NCBI GenBank assembly: GCA_913060475.1
Contig: CAJXSD010000003.1
Span: 1-64,000 of the forward strand
Origin: an uncultured Paracoccaceae bacterium
GTDB lineage: Bacteria > Pseudomonadota > Alphaproteobacteria > Rhodobacterales > Rhodobacteraceae
Length of the DNA: 64,000 bases
Direction: 5' to 3'
Under the pieces are notes generated by a model that was not told the DNA's origin, made no database searches, and saw only the letters and a list, made by a program, of their open reading frames with translations. Positions 1-7,978 of this stretch are shown here, one piece after another. The first letter of the stretch is position 1; each line of letters begins with the position of its first letter. A program made the translations under genes and the position numbers.

Positions 1-1
1 G

Positions 2-172
2 ACCCTGATCCTGTGGGGGGATCAAGATCGCACATACCCGTGGGATCAAATCCACCTGTTGTGGCGCACAATTCCAAATACGAATTTGGCTGTAATTCCA
101 AATGCGGCCCATGCCCTGCATGCACAACAGCCAGAGTTGTTTCAATACATTATCAATGACTTTTTGGCTTAG
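2..172 (+). CDS. alpha/beta hydrolase, C-terminal fragment (cut by window edge)
   Basis: An open frame enters from the left edge and ends at a TAG at 170-172, giving the last 56 residues. It contains GDQDRTYPW, which fits the strand carrying the catalytic acid of the alpha/beta hydrolase fold, and AAHALHAQQP followed by a helix, which fits the catalytic histidine turn and the last helix. The nucleophile half lies outside the window, so substrate and full length cannot be judged. The gene ends normally just before a decayed insertion-sequence region. Confidence is good for the fold and low for any specific function. Confidence 0.75.
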   Translation, partial: TLILWGDQDRTYPWDQIHLLWRTIPNTNLAVIPNAAHALHAQQPELFQYIINDFLA

Positions 173-305
173 TGATCGTTGTTTGGGTTTCTGATTGATG
201 CGAACTCTGTGGGTGTCCACGACGCATTCCTCTGCTCTTGTAATGTCGGCAACTGCGTGTTCTTATCATTTCTAAATGCATTCGTAGACCAAAGAAACTC
301 GGATT

Positions 306-512
306 TTATGGCAGCGCATTAATGATATGGTCGCATGACCTTTCGCGGGTGACGTTATCTTCAGCTTTGGTCTTGGCCTGCCAGATGTCGTGGAGGTGAC
401 TCTTTGCTTTTGCCTGCATGGATTTCGATAGTGCGATGATCAATCGCGTCGGCTTTAAGCCTATCCACATTTGCCCTGGGCGCCGTAGGAATGAGAGTCC
501 CAAGCAACACAC
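306..512 (-). pseudogene. decayed IS256-family transposase fragment
   Basis: Read on the minus strand, the segment contains SKSMQAKAKSHLHDIWQAK followed by TKAEDNV. This matches the stretch in the middle of IS256-family (Mutator-type) transposases that usually reads like LPKSMQAKAK..LHDIWQA.T.AEA, between the catalytic Asp and Glu regions. Sequence on both sides no longer resembles a transposase: upstream residues look frameshifted and a stop follows soon after. No catalytic DDE residues or terminal repeats are visible, so this is a dead remnant. The match is from remembered family sequence, not a search. Confidence 0.5.
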
Positions 513-726
513 AGCTGTTGGAGCGATAACTACATCCGTACCCGGCTTTATTATGGCCCCAGCATGCGTCCCCAGATACCCGCTGAAGCTACATCCCTAA
601 AATCAGTTCAAAATCAGGTAGCATGACACCCAGCCCAAGCCCTAATTCGCATTGCTGAGAAGATCATAGGTCCAGCGAGAGCTGCGAAAATTAGTATATG
701 CGCATTGAGGTTCAATCAAAATAAAT

Positions 727-754
727 GGGGCAGATGATCTAAAACAACTGCCCC
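727..754 (-). terminator. rho-independent terminator of thrS
   Basis: Read on the minus strand, GGGGCAG (748-754) pairs with CTGCCCC (727-733) around a 14-base loop and is followed by ATTTATTTT. It starts about ten bases after the thrS stop. A second small hairpin (CTTGTT/AACAAG, 757-773) overlaps the stop codon itself. Confidence 0.65.
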
Positions 755-763
755 AGCTTGTTC

Positions 764-2719
764 TTATAACAAGACTTTCATGTCCGGTGGTACGCTTTCG
801 CCTGCCAAATCTGTGACAACTTGGGACAAATCGACAACAGATGTTTTGTTTTCCCCCAAACGGCGTAACGATACGGTGCGTTGTTCGACCTCTTTCATGC
901 CGCAGGCCAGGATGACCGGCACTTTGCCTAGGGAATGTTCGCGGACCTTATAGTTGATTTTTTCGTTGCGCAGGTCCAATTCAGCACGGATGCCGCGGGC
1001 CTGTAGGGCGGCCACGACCTCGCGACAGTAATCATCGGCATCTGAAACGATGGCGGCAACCACCACCTGACGGGGGGCCAACCAGAAGGGCAGCTTGCCT
1101 GCGAAACTTTCGATCAAAATCCCGATAAACCGTTCAAAGGATCCCAAAACCGCGCGGTGTAACATCACGGGGCGGTGTTTGTTGCCGTCCGTGCCGATAT
1201 AATTTGCGTCCAAACGTTCGGGCAGGACGAAATCCACCTGCAGCGTGCCACATTGCCAGTCACGGCCGATTGCATCGGTCAATACGAATTCCAGTTTGGG
1301 GCCATAGAATGCGCCTTCGCCGGGGTTAAGTTCAAATTCATATCCCGCCGCTTGGGTCGCGGTTTTTAGGGCATTTTCGGCCTTGTCCCAAACCGCATCC
1401 GATCCAGCGCGTTTTTCAGGACGATCCGAGAATTTGATTTGGAAGGATTCAAAGCCCAAATCCCGGTACACGTTGGACAAGAATTCGATAAAGCGTTTGG
1501 TTTCGGCTTCGATCTGATCTTCGGTGCAGAAAATATGCGCATCATCTTGGGTAAAGCCACGCACACGCATGATCCCATGCAATGCACCCGAGGGTTCATA
1601 GCGGTTGCACGATCCAAATTCCGCCATGCGTAGCGGCAGGTCGCGGTAGGATTTCAAACCTTGGTTATAGACCTGCACGTGGCAAGGGCAGTTCATGGGT
1701 TTCAAGGCGTTCACGGCCTTTTCGCGGGCATGTTCTTCGTCCACTTCGACGATGAACATGTTTTCCTGGTATTTTTCCCAATGGCCCGAAGCCTCCCACA
1801 ATTTGCGGTCAACCACTTGGGGTGTGTTGACTTCTACATAGCCGCCACGGGTCTGTTGGCGGCGCATATAGTCCTGTAGGGTTGTGTAAATCTTCCAACC
1901 ATTTGGATGCCAAAAGATTTGGCCCGGGGCCTCTTCTTGCATGTGAAAGAGGTCCATTTCGCGGCCCAATTTACGGTGATCGCGTTTTGCGGCCTCTTCT
2001 AACATGGTGAGATACGCTTTGAGCTGTTCTTTGTTTTGGAAGGCCACGCCATAGATGCGTTGCAGCTGCGCACGTGAACTGTCGCCCCGCCAATAGGCCC
2101 CTGCAACATTCATCAATTTGAACCCGTCTGCGGGCACCTGTCCGGTATGTTGCAAATGCGGCCCGCGGCACAGATCCTGCCAGTCACCATGCCAATACAT
2201 GCGGATCTGTTGATCTGCTGGAATGGCCTCGACCAGTTCCACTTTGTAGGGTTCATTATTGTCGCGGTAATATTGAATGGCGCGGTCTCGGTCCCATGTT
2301 TCGGTCCGCACGGGATCACGTGCCGCGATGATGTCGCGCATTTTCTTTTCGATTGCTCCCAGATCTTCGGGGCTGAAGGGCTCTGCCCGATCAAAGTCAT
2401 AGTACCAGCCGTTTTCGATCACCGGGCCAATGGTCACTTTGACATCTGGCCAAATTTCCTGGACCGCGCGCGCCATGATATGCGCCAGATCGTGGCGGAT
2501 CAGTTCCAGTGCTGGGGTTTCGTCCTTGAGTGTGTTGATGGCGATTGTGGCATCTGCATCGATTGGCCAGGCCAGATCATAATGCGCGCCGTTTACCGTT
2601 GCGCTGATGGCCTTTTTTGCCAACGAAGTCGCGATTGAGGCTGCCACATCGGAAGCGGTGACGCCTGCGTCATAGTTGCGTTGATTGCCATCGGGGAAAG
2701 TCAGAGTGATTTGGGACAT
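764..2719 (-). CDS. thrS: threonine--tRNA ligase
   Basis: A 651-residue class II aminoacyl-tRNA synthetase that charges tRNA-Thr in the cytosol. Domain order is complete: an N-terminal TGS domain ([10 protein letters not shown]), the editing domain with HDLAH (an HxxxH site) and CRGPH, the catalytic core with MNCPCH, the motif 2 arginine region ([14 protein letters not shown]), DDAHIFC and [11 protein letters not shown], where Cys and two His hold the active-site zinc, and a C-terminal anticodon-binding domain. I start at ATG 2719 (MSQITL), preceded by GAGGAGG at good spacing, rather than at the longer frame ten codons upstream. It stands alone, with a hairpin terminator behind it. Confidence 0.97.
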   Translation of the reverse strand: MSQITLTFPDGNQRNYDAGVTASDVAASIATSLAKKAISATVNGAHYDLAWPIDADATIAINTLKDETPALELIRHDLAHIMARAVQEIWPDVKVTIGPVIENGWYYDFDRAEPFSPEDLGAIEKKMRDIIAARDPVRTETWDRDRAIQYYRDNNEPYKVELVEAIPADQQIRMYWHGDWQDLCRGPHLQHTGQVPADGFKLMNVAGAYWRGDSSRAQLQRIYGVAFQNKEQLKAYLTMLEEAAKRDHRKLGREMDLFHMQEEAPGQIFWHPNGWKIYTTLQDYMRRQQTRGGYVEVNTPQVVDRKLWEASGHWEKYQENMFIVEVDEEHAREKAVNALKPMNCPCHVQVYNQGLKSYRDLPLRMAEFGSCNRYEPSGALHGIMRVRGFTQDDAHIFCTEDQIEAETKRFIEFLSNVYRDLGFESFQIKFSDRPEKRAGSDAVWDKAENALKTATQAAGYEFELNPGEGAFYGPKLEFVLTDAIGRDWQCGTLQVDFVLPERLDANYIGTDGNKHRPVMLHRAVLGSFERFIGILIESFAGKLPFWLAPRQVVVAAIVSDADDYCREVVAALQARGIRAELDLRNEKINYKVREHSLGKVPVILACGMKEVEQRTVSLRRLGENKTSVVDLSQVVTDLAGESVPPDMKVLL

Positions 2720-2826
2720 CTTGGTCCTCCTCGTCTGTTTGGCGCCCACGGAACGCCCGGTTGCGGGTTATGGTTTCTGGACGCTTAATGCCGCTGTGAG
2801 GCCCGTTCGTCAAGGTGCAATGTTTG

Positions 2827-2857
2827 AAAATACGGGAGCCTCCGGCGGGAGTATTTT
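2827..2857 (+). repeat. intergenic hairpin, Rhodobacterales GCCTCCGGC-type repeat
   Basis: AAAATAC (2827-2833) and GTATTTT (2851-2857) flank a GC-rich core containing GCCTCCGGCGGGA. From memory, very similar segments recur between genes in many Rhodobacterales genomes and look like terminators. Here it sits between divergent thrS and a hydrolase gene, so it cannot end either of them, which suggests a dispersed repeat or a relic. Confidence 0.5.
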
Positions 2858-2926
2858 TGCAAAACTGAAAGTGTGGTTGATTTTTCCGGGTATGGTGGGC
2901 AGTTTGGGGCAAAGAGGGGATCTGTT

Positions 2927-3679
2927 ATGGTTGCATATGTTCAAAATGATAGGGGCCAAGCGTTGGCATTTGAGAAAACCCAAGGGCGCGGACCTTTGGT
3001 TGTGTTTTTGGGCGGGTTTATGTCGGATATGCAGGGGTCCAAGGCCACGTTTTTGGAAGATTGGGCGCGCGGTGCAGGGCAAGCGTTTGTCCGGTTTGAT
3101 TATTCGGGTCATGGTCAGTCAGAGGGCGAATTTACGCAAGGAAGTGTCGCGCAGTGGGCGCGGGATGCGCAGTGTGTGATTGAGGCCTGCGCGGCACGTG
3201 AAGATATTGTTTTGGTTGGATCGTCGATGGGGGGATGGATTGCCTGCCATTTGGCCAAGATTCTGGGCCCACGGGTGAAGGGCATTTTGGGCATAGCAGC
3301 GGCCCCCGATTTTACCGAAGACAGCATGTGGGCAGGATTTGATGCGCAACAGCGTGCACAATTGGCCCAAGACGGCGTTGTGTTTCTGCCGTCTGGCTAT
3401 GACCAAGATTATCCGATTTCCCAAACGTTGATTGAGGATAGTCGCGAAGTCTTGGTATTGCGATCACCCTTGCGATTTGGATGCCCTGTTGCGTTGGTGC
3501 AAGGCAGTGAGGATCAGGCCGTGACGCGCGAAACGGCATTGCGGTTGTTTGACCACATTGAGGCAGAAAGTATAAGTTTACGGTTTGTGAAGGGGGCAGA
3601 TCATTCGTTTTCATCCCCGGCGTGTTTGGACATTTTGGTGGAAACGTTAGAACGATTGATCGGCAACACTACGTTGTAA
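2927..3679 (+). CDS. alpha/beta hydrolase (ABHD10-like esterase/thioesterase)
   Basis: A 250-residue cytosolic alpha/beta hydrolase. The nucleophile elbow is GSSMGG with Ser at about residue 100, the acid lies near SEDQAV and the histidine in GADHSFS, so the catalytic triad looks intact. The N-terminal half (FLGGFMSDMQGSKATFLEDW, FDYSGHGQS) resembles the family of ABHD10-like acyl-protein thioesterases and carboxylesterases. ATG 2927 is chosen because AGAGGGGA lies just upstream; the longer frame from 2873 has no ribosome site. It is divergent from thrS and may be co-transcribed with the next hydrolase 77 bases downstream. The substrate cannot be inferred. Confidence 0.85.
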   Translation: MVAYVQNDRGQALAFEKTQGRGPLVVFLGGFMSDMQGSKATFLEDWARGAGQAFVRFDYSGHGQSEGEFTQGSVAQWARDAQCVIEACAAREDIVLVGSSMGGWIACHLAKILGPRVKGILGIAAAPDFTEDSMWAGFDAQQRAQLAQDGVVFLPSGYDQDYPISQTLIEDSREVLVLRSPLRFGCPVALVQGSEDQAVTRETALRLFDHIEAESISLRFVKGADHSFSSPACLDILVETLERLIGNTTL

Positions 3680-3756
3680 ATATTTGCAAAGTATCACTTT
3701 TATATTGCTTTCGTATGTATAGTCTTGCACACTAAAGTGGGTAAGAGGTGATGCAG

Positions 3757-4476
3757 ATGAAAGATATTCCGGTTGTGTTTATTCCCGGCACGCTATGCGA
3801 TGCGCGGTTGTTTTATCCCCAAATTGAAGAGCTGTCGCAGAACTGGGTGGTGTTGGTGGCCCCTCCGTTAGATGGGGGCGGGATTTCCGACTATGCGGTG
3901 CGTCTGGCGGCACAGTTGCCATTTAGGTTTTCGGTGGTGGGACATGAATTGGGCGCCTGTGTTGCGATGGAATTGGTCCGCAAGTTTCCGGAGCGTGTGG
4001 ATCGGTTAGCGATTGTGTCGGCAAATGCTTTGGCGGATGTGCCAGGGGATATCACGCGGCGCGAGATTGACATCGTTGCCGCGCGCAGTGAGCCGTTTCC
4101 GGCCTGCTATACCAAGACATTGGCCACGCGGCTTGGCGAACCAGCCGCGGCCACCCCTGTGCTGGCTGCGTTGCAAGAGATGGCCGAAGCGAGCAACCCG
4201 CAGATCTATATCGATCAAATTCGGGCCATGCAAAAACGGCCCGATCAGCAATCCACACTGCGTCGGTACCGAAAACCTGTCGGTATCATTTGTGGGCGGG
4301 ATGATCCAATCTATCCGCTGCGCCGGATTGAGTTTTTGGCAGAATTGGTGCCTGATGCCCAGTTATATGTGATTGAGCGTGCAGGGCATTATCCCAGTTT
4401 AGAAAACCCGATGAATTTTACTTTGGCCTTGCTGCGGTGGCTTCAGCAGCCACTTGTATTACATCGCACTGCTTAA
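3757..4476 (+). CDS. alpha/beta hydrolase-fold protein with Glu in place of nucleophile Ser
   Basis: A 239-residue alpha/beta hydrolase-fold protein. An oxyanion-hole region (VVFIPGTLCDARLFY), an acid strand (GRDDPIYP, about residue 182) and a catalytic-type histidine (AGHYPSLENP, about 211) are all present. The nucleophile elbow, however, reads GHELG (residues 62-66) where active serine hydrolases have GxSxG; the codon is GAA. The protein is therefore either catalytically altered or not a hydrolase. ATG 3757 has AAGAGG eight bases upstream; GTG 3748 and ATG 3751 are too close to it. Its last 18 bases overlap the convergent peroxidase gene. Function unknown. Confidence 0.8.
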   Translation: MKDIPVVFIPGTLCDARLFYPQIEELSQNWVVLVAPPLDGGGISDYAVRLAAQLPFRFSVVGHELGACVAMELVRKFPERVDRLAIVSANALADVPGDITRREIDIVAARSEPFPACYTKTLATRLGEPAAATPVLAALQEMAEASNPQIYIDQIRAMQKRPDQQSTLRRYRKPVGIICGRDDPIYPLRRIEFLAELVPDAQLYVIERAGHYPSLENPMNFTLALLRWLQQPLVLHRTA

Positions 4477-4992
4477 CAGGGTTTCTATATCGGATCGGAT
4501 TTTGCGGCCCATTGGGTTCGTCATCGAGGAATAACCGCGTACAAAGTTTCCGTTTTGGTCGATCAAAGCTTTGTAGAAATTCCATTTTGGTTGAAATCCA
4601 TGCGCTGTGGCCAGCCATTTATACAAAGGATGGGCGTCATCACCACGGACACTGACTATTTCTGTCATGGGCAAGGTTAGGCCAAAGTTCACCTCGCAAA
4701 AATCCTGGACTGCCTGGTTGGTGGACAGTTCTTGTTTGAAATCATTTGACGGGATTGCCAAGACCACCAGTCCCTGGTCGTCATATGTTTCATATAGGTT
4801 TTGTAGATCATTGTATTGCTTGGTAAATCCGCATCGGCTGGCCGTGTTTGCAATTAAAATGGGGCGTCCGCGAAAATCGGATAAATCGAATTTTTCGCCC
4901 TCAATCGAGGTAAATTCAAATGACTGCGCCTGCGATGGCTGGGCAGCTAGCGTTGCGAAAACCGAGATGACGAAAATAATGACAAAGCGCAT
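4459..4992 (-). CDS. periplasmic glutathione peroxidase family protein
   Basis: A 177-residue thiol peroxidase of the GPx family that reduces hydroperoxides. Residues 1-22 form a signal peptide (cleavage near QAQS), so it should work in the periplasm. The peroxidatic cysteine is Cys54 in NTASRCGFT; Cys99 (DFCEVNFG) sits where thioredoxin-dependent members keep the resolving cysteine. The Trp-Asn pair is present in KWNFYKALID. The usual NQF segment is NDF here (IPSNDF), so the tetrad glutamine is replaced. This suggests a 2-Cys enzyme reduced by a thioredoxin-like donor rather than by glutathione, which is inference. The ribosome site is the 3' arm of a hairpin at 5000-5015. Confidence 0.9.
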   Translation of the reverse strand: MRFVIIFVISVFATLAAQPSQAQSFEFTSIEGEKFDLSDFRGRPILIANTASRCGFTKQYNDLQNLYETYDDQGLVVLAIPSNDFKQELSTNQAVQDFCEVNFGLTLPMTEIVSVRGDDAHPLYKWLATAHGFQPKWNFYKALIDQNGNFVRGYSSMTNPMGRKIRSDIETLLSSAM

Positions 4993-4999
4993 GTGTTAT

Positions 5000-5015
5000 C
5001 CTTTCGCATGAAAGG
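5000..5015 (-). promoter_or_regulatory. hairpin that holds the Shine-Dalgarno of the peroxidase gene
   Basis: Read on the minus strand, CCTTTC-ATGC-GAAAGG forms a six-pair stem with a four-base loop. The 3' arm GAAAGG is the only ribosome-binding sequence for the peroxidase start at 4992. The fold could limit translation; it is short and may be chance. Confidence 0.35.
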
Positions 5016-5120
5016 TAGTTTACATTTTAGGCAGGTCAATTAACGCAGGTGTCAGTTTGTCGTTCTGCCATTGATTTTGGTTGGGTTCAGCGATATTTAT
5101 CTACGCTATGCGAGGGCGAT

Positions 5121-5897
5121 ATGACAAAACCTGTTATTGGAATCATTGGTAATAAACATCTGATTAACGACGAATACTTGGTTCATGCGGTTGGACAACA
5201 TAACACGCATGCGGTGTCGACTGTGTCGGGATGCATTCCATTTATTGTTCCCACTGATCCACGTTTGATCGATGTGGCTGATCTGTTGGGTGTCTGTGAC
5301 GGGTTTTTATTAACCGGCGGGCGCCCCAACGTACACCCCCACGAATACGGAGAAGAACCGACCGAGGCGCATGGTGAATTTGACCGTGATCGCGATGCGG
5401 TGACATTGGCGTTGATCCGCGCCTGTGTGGATCGTGGGCAGCCCATTTTCGGCATTTGTCGCGGGTTCCAAGAGGTGGCCGTTGCTATGGGGTCTACGCT
5501 ATATCCTGAAATTCGCGATTTGCCGGGCCGTATGAACCACCGCATGCCCCCTGATGGTACGCTTGAGGAAAAATTTGCCCTGCGTCACGAAGTGGCGTTT
5601 GAAGAAAACGGTAAATTTCATCGGGTGTTAGGTGCAACCAGCGTAATGACCAATACCTTGCATGGTCAGGGGATTAAAACGGCAGGACCGCGGGTTGTAA
5701 TTGACGGATGGGCCCCCGATGGTACGCCCGAGGCATTGTATATCGCCGATGCGCCCGGGTTTACCCTGTCGGTTCAATGGCACCCTGAATGGAACGCGCA
5801 GGATGACCCTGTATCGCGTCCGTTGTTTCAGGCCTTTGGTGATGCGGCCCGCGTCTGGAAAGATACCAAAGAGTTAATGGGCCGCAAGATTGCGTAA
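5121..5897 (+). CDS. class I glutamine amidotransferase-like hydrolase (peptidase C26, PuuD-like)
   Basis: A 258-residue protein of the gamma-glutamyl-gamma-aminobutyrate hydrolase family, which splits gamma-glutamyl amides made during polyamine or amine breakdown. The nucleophile is Cys113 in GICRGFQE, the histidine lies in SVQWHPEWN, and LTGGRPNVHPHEYGEE is the family pattern near residue 65. ATG 5121 follows GAGGGCG; the longer frame from 5049 has no ribosome site. No other putrescine genes (puuA, puuB, puuC) are nearby, so the true substrate is open. It ends one base before convergent kynU. Confidence 0.85.
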   Translation: MTKPVIGIIGNKHLINDEYLVHAVGQHNTHAVSTVSGCIPFIVPTDPRLIDVADLLGVCDGFLLTGGRPNVHPHEYGEEPTEAHGEFDRDRDAVTLALIRACVDRGQPIFGICRGFQEVAVAMGSTLYPEIRDLPGRMNHRMPPDGTLEEKFALRHEVAFEENGKFHRVLGATSVMTNTLHGQGIKTAGPRVVIDGWAPDGTPEALYIADAPGFTLSVQWHPEWNAQDDPVSRPLFQAFGDAARVWKDTKELMGRKIA

Positions 5898-5898
5898 A

Positions 5899-7092
5899 TC
5901 AGGTGACGGCTGCACGGGTTTGGTATTTGGGGTTATCCCATAACCGGCCCTGCATGACGCCTGCGATCCGTTCGATGGCCTGCTCTACATCGCCTGCATC
6001 GATAAACAGCGGGGTAAACCCGAACCGCATGATGTTTGGCGCGCGGAAATCACCAACGACCCCGTGATCAATACATGCCTGCATCGCGCTGTAACCATGT
6101 TCAAAGGCAAAGCTGACCTGCGATCCACGGTGCTGCGGATCGCGGGGGCTGACCAGTGTCAGGTCGGGGCAGGTGGCCTCGATCCCTTGGATAAATTGGT
6201 CGGTCAGATCAATTGAACGCTGACGCAGCGCGGCGATGTCCACGTTATCCCAAATATCCAGCGCGGCGGACAGGGACGCCATGGCAATCACCGGTGGGGT
6301 GCCCACGCGCAGACGATCAATGCCTGAGGCCGCGTGATAATCTAAGTCGAAATCAAAGGGCGCGCGGTGGCCCAGCCAACCGGCCAAGGCGGGGCGAATA
6401 TTGTTTGCGTATTGGGGTGCCACGTAAATAAATGCGGGCGACCCGGGTCCGCCGTTTAGGTATTTATAGGTGCAGCCCACGGCAAAATCGGCCTGACACC
6501 CAGCCAGATCCAAATCAACCGCCCCCGCGGAATGGGCCAGATCCCAAATGGTCAAGGCCCCTGCAGCATGGGCGCGTTGGGTCAAATCGGCCATATTGTG
6601 ACGGCGCCCTGTGCGGTAATCAACCTCGGTGATCAGGGTGACGGCCACCGTTTCGTCGATATGGTCTGCGACCTCTTCGGGGGCGACAACCTTTAATTCA
6701 CGGCCTGCGTTTAGGGTTTCGATCAACCCTTGGGCCATATACAGATCGGACGGGAAATTGCCGCTGTCTGACAAGATCACTTTGCGATCCGGGCGCAAGG
6801 CCAGCGCCGATGCCAAGGCTTGATACACCTTGATGGACAGCGTATCGCCCACAACAACATGGCCGCTTGGCGCGCCGATAATGCGTGCAATCCGGTCACC
6901 CACCTGTTTGGGTTGATCCATCCAGCCCGCGCGATTCCAGCCCGTGATCAGCATTTCCCCCCATTCGTTTTGCAGGGTGTTCGTTACCGCATCGCGCGCC
7001 GCGCGGGGCAGGGGGCCCAGTGAATTCCCGTCAAGGTAAATCATCCCGTCAGGAATGGTAAACGCCGCTTTGGTTTTTGCAAAATCTGTCAT
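5899..7092 (-). CDS. kynU: kynureninase
   Basis: A 397-residue PLP enzyme that cleaves kynurenine or 3-hydroxykynurenine to (hydroxy)anthranilate and alanine. Family marks are YLDGNSLGPLPRAA near the N-terminus, WDLAHSAGAVDLDL and the Schiff-base lysine in CTYKYLNGGPGSPAF at about residue 229. It follows the upstream SDR gene with a single base between stop and start (TAAAATG), so the two are translationally coupled. Tryptophan 2,3-dioxygenase and arylformamidase are not in the window, so the pathway cannot be completed from here. Confidence 0.95.
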   Translation of the reverse strand: MTDFAKTKAAFTIPDGMIYLDGNSLGPLPRAARDAVTNTLQNEWGEMLITGWNRAGWMDQPKQVGDRIARIIGAPSGHVVVGDTLSIKVYQALASALALRPDRKVILSDSGNFPSDLYMAQGLIETLNAGRELKVVAPEEVADHIDETVAVTLITEVDYRTGRRHNMADLTQRAHAAGALTIWDLAHSAGAVDLDLAGCQADFAVGCTYKYLNGGPGSPAFIYVAPQYANNIRPALAGWLGHRAPFDFDLDYHAASGIDRLRVGTPPVIAMASLSAALDIWDNVDIAALRQRSIDLTDQFIQGIEATCPDLTLVSPRDPQHRGSQVSFAFEHGYSAMQACIDHGVVGDFRAPNIMRFGFTPLFIDAGDVEQAIERIAGVMQGRLWDNPKYQTRAAVT

Positions 7093-7093
7093 T

Positions 7094-7843
7094 TTACACC
7101 TGTCCGCCTGCGATTTCGATGGTTTGGCCGTTCACCGACCCGGATGCAGGGTCACACAGCCAAAGGGCAGATTGTGCGATTTCATCAGCGTGGATCAATC
7201 GCCCGTGGCGGTTTTGTGATGTCATAACCGCCAGTGCGTCCTGTTCGCTTAGCCCTGCGCGCGTTTTGATTGCGTCTATATTGCGGGTCACAATATCTGT
7301 GTCGACATATGCGGGGCAAATCGCGTTAAAGGTATAGGGCTGGCCCATGAATTCCTCAGAATAGGTGCGGATCAAGCCGATCACCCCGTGTTTTGACGCG
7401 CTATAGGCACCCGCCCCCTTTAATCCGCGCACGCCTGCGATGGATGAAATGGCAATGACACGGCCCCAATCGGTGGTGGTCATAGATTTCATCGCTTCGC
7501 GGATCGTGACAAAGGTGCCGTCCAAATTGGTGGCCATGATTTTGCGCCACAATTCCATATCGGTTTTTTGCAGCATGCGGCCTTCGGCAATACCGGCGTT
7601 GGCGATGCAAATTTGCACGGGGCCGTGGCGGTCAACGGCCTGTGCAATCGTGTCAATTTGCGCCTGTTCGTCCGTGACATCCATCACAGCGGGGTGAATG
7701 TGATCGCTGGCGGCTTGGTCCAAAACATCCCGTCTGCGGCCCGTTATGGTCACCTTTGCGCCCTGCGCGGCCAGATTTTGCGCAATGGCCAACCCGATGC
7801 CACTGCCGCCGCCAGTGACCAAAGCATGTTTTCCCTTTAGCAT
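7094..7843 (-). CDS. SDR oxidoreductase, 3-hydroxybutyrate dehydrogenase-like
   Basis: A 249-residue short-chain dehydrogenase. The NAD(P) site is TGGGSGIGLAIA, NAG appears at CIANAGIAEG, and the catalytic Ser, Tyr and Lys are all present (ISSIAGVRG...AYSASKHG). The C-terminal part (NAICPAYVDTDIV, EIAQSALWLCDPASGSVNGQ) resembles D-beta-hydroxybutyrate dehydrogenases. A strong TAAGGAGG ribosome site precedes ATG 7843. It is the first gene of an operon with kynU; why a hydroxybutyrate-type enzyme pairs with kynureninase is unclear. It is divergent from the MBL operon, so both may share the control region at 7926-7954. Confidence 0.88.
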   Translation of the reverse strand: MLKGKHALVTGGGSGIGLAIAQNLAAQGAKVTITGRRRDVLDQAASDHIHPAVMDVTDEQAQIDTIAQAVDRHGPVQICIANAGIAEGRMLQKTDMELWRKIMATNLDGTFVTIREAMKSMTTTDWGRVIAISSIAGVRGLKGAGAYSASKHGVIGLIRTYSEEFMGQPYTFNAICPAYVDTDIVTRNIDAIKTRAGLSEQDALAVMTSQNRHGRLIHADEIAQSALWLCDPASGSVNGQTIEIAGGQV

Positions 7844-7925
7844 GTGATCGCCTCCTTACACTTTGGTTTGACCATTCCTGAAATGCCCCGCTAAGGCAAG
7901 AGTTAGAAAAAAACAAATATTAGAT

Positions 7926-7954
7926 ATTCACAAACGTGAATTTATCCCTATGAT
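7926..7954 (+). promoter_or_regulatory. promoter with ATTC-N8-GAAT operator (SqrR/BigR-type)
   Basis: The palindrome ATTCAC-AAAC-GTGAAT covers 7926-7941. It contains the -35 hexamer TTCACA (7927-7932), and a good -10, TATGAT (7949-7954), follows after 16 bases. The arrangement is that of a repressor blocking the -35 of the MBL-rhodanese-methyltransferase operon. ATTC-N8-GAAT is the motif I recall for the persulfide-responsive ArsR-family repressors SqrR and BigR. The regulator gene is not in the window, so its identity is inferred. Confidence 0.55.
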
Positions 7955-7978
7955 CGACCTGTATCGAAAGGGCCATCC

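Larger units (their letters stand above)
173..763. other. gene-poor stretch with IS remnant and thrS terminator
   Basis: These roughly 590 bases lie between the hydrolase fragment and the end of thrS. They hold a decayed IS256-like transposase piece (306-512, minus strand) and a hairpin terminator for thrS (727-754). The other short open frames here have no recognisable protein features, and I see no intact gene, tRNA or clear inverted repeats marking IS ends. Confidence 0.6.

Noticed and set aside
418-600. 60-codon plus-strand frame near the left edge
   Set aside because: It is opposite the transposase remnant and shows no protein features.
2147-2638. 163-codon open frame on the plus strand
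   Set aside because: It is antisense to the thrS editing domain and is explained by codon bias.
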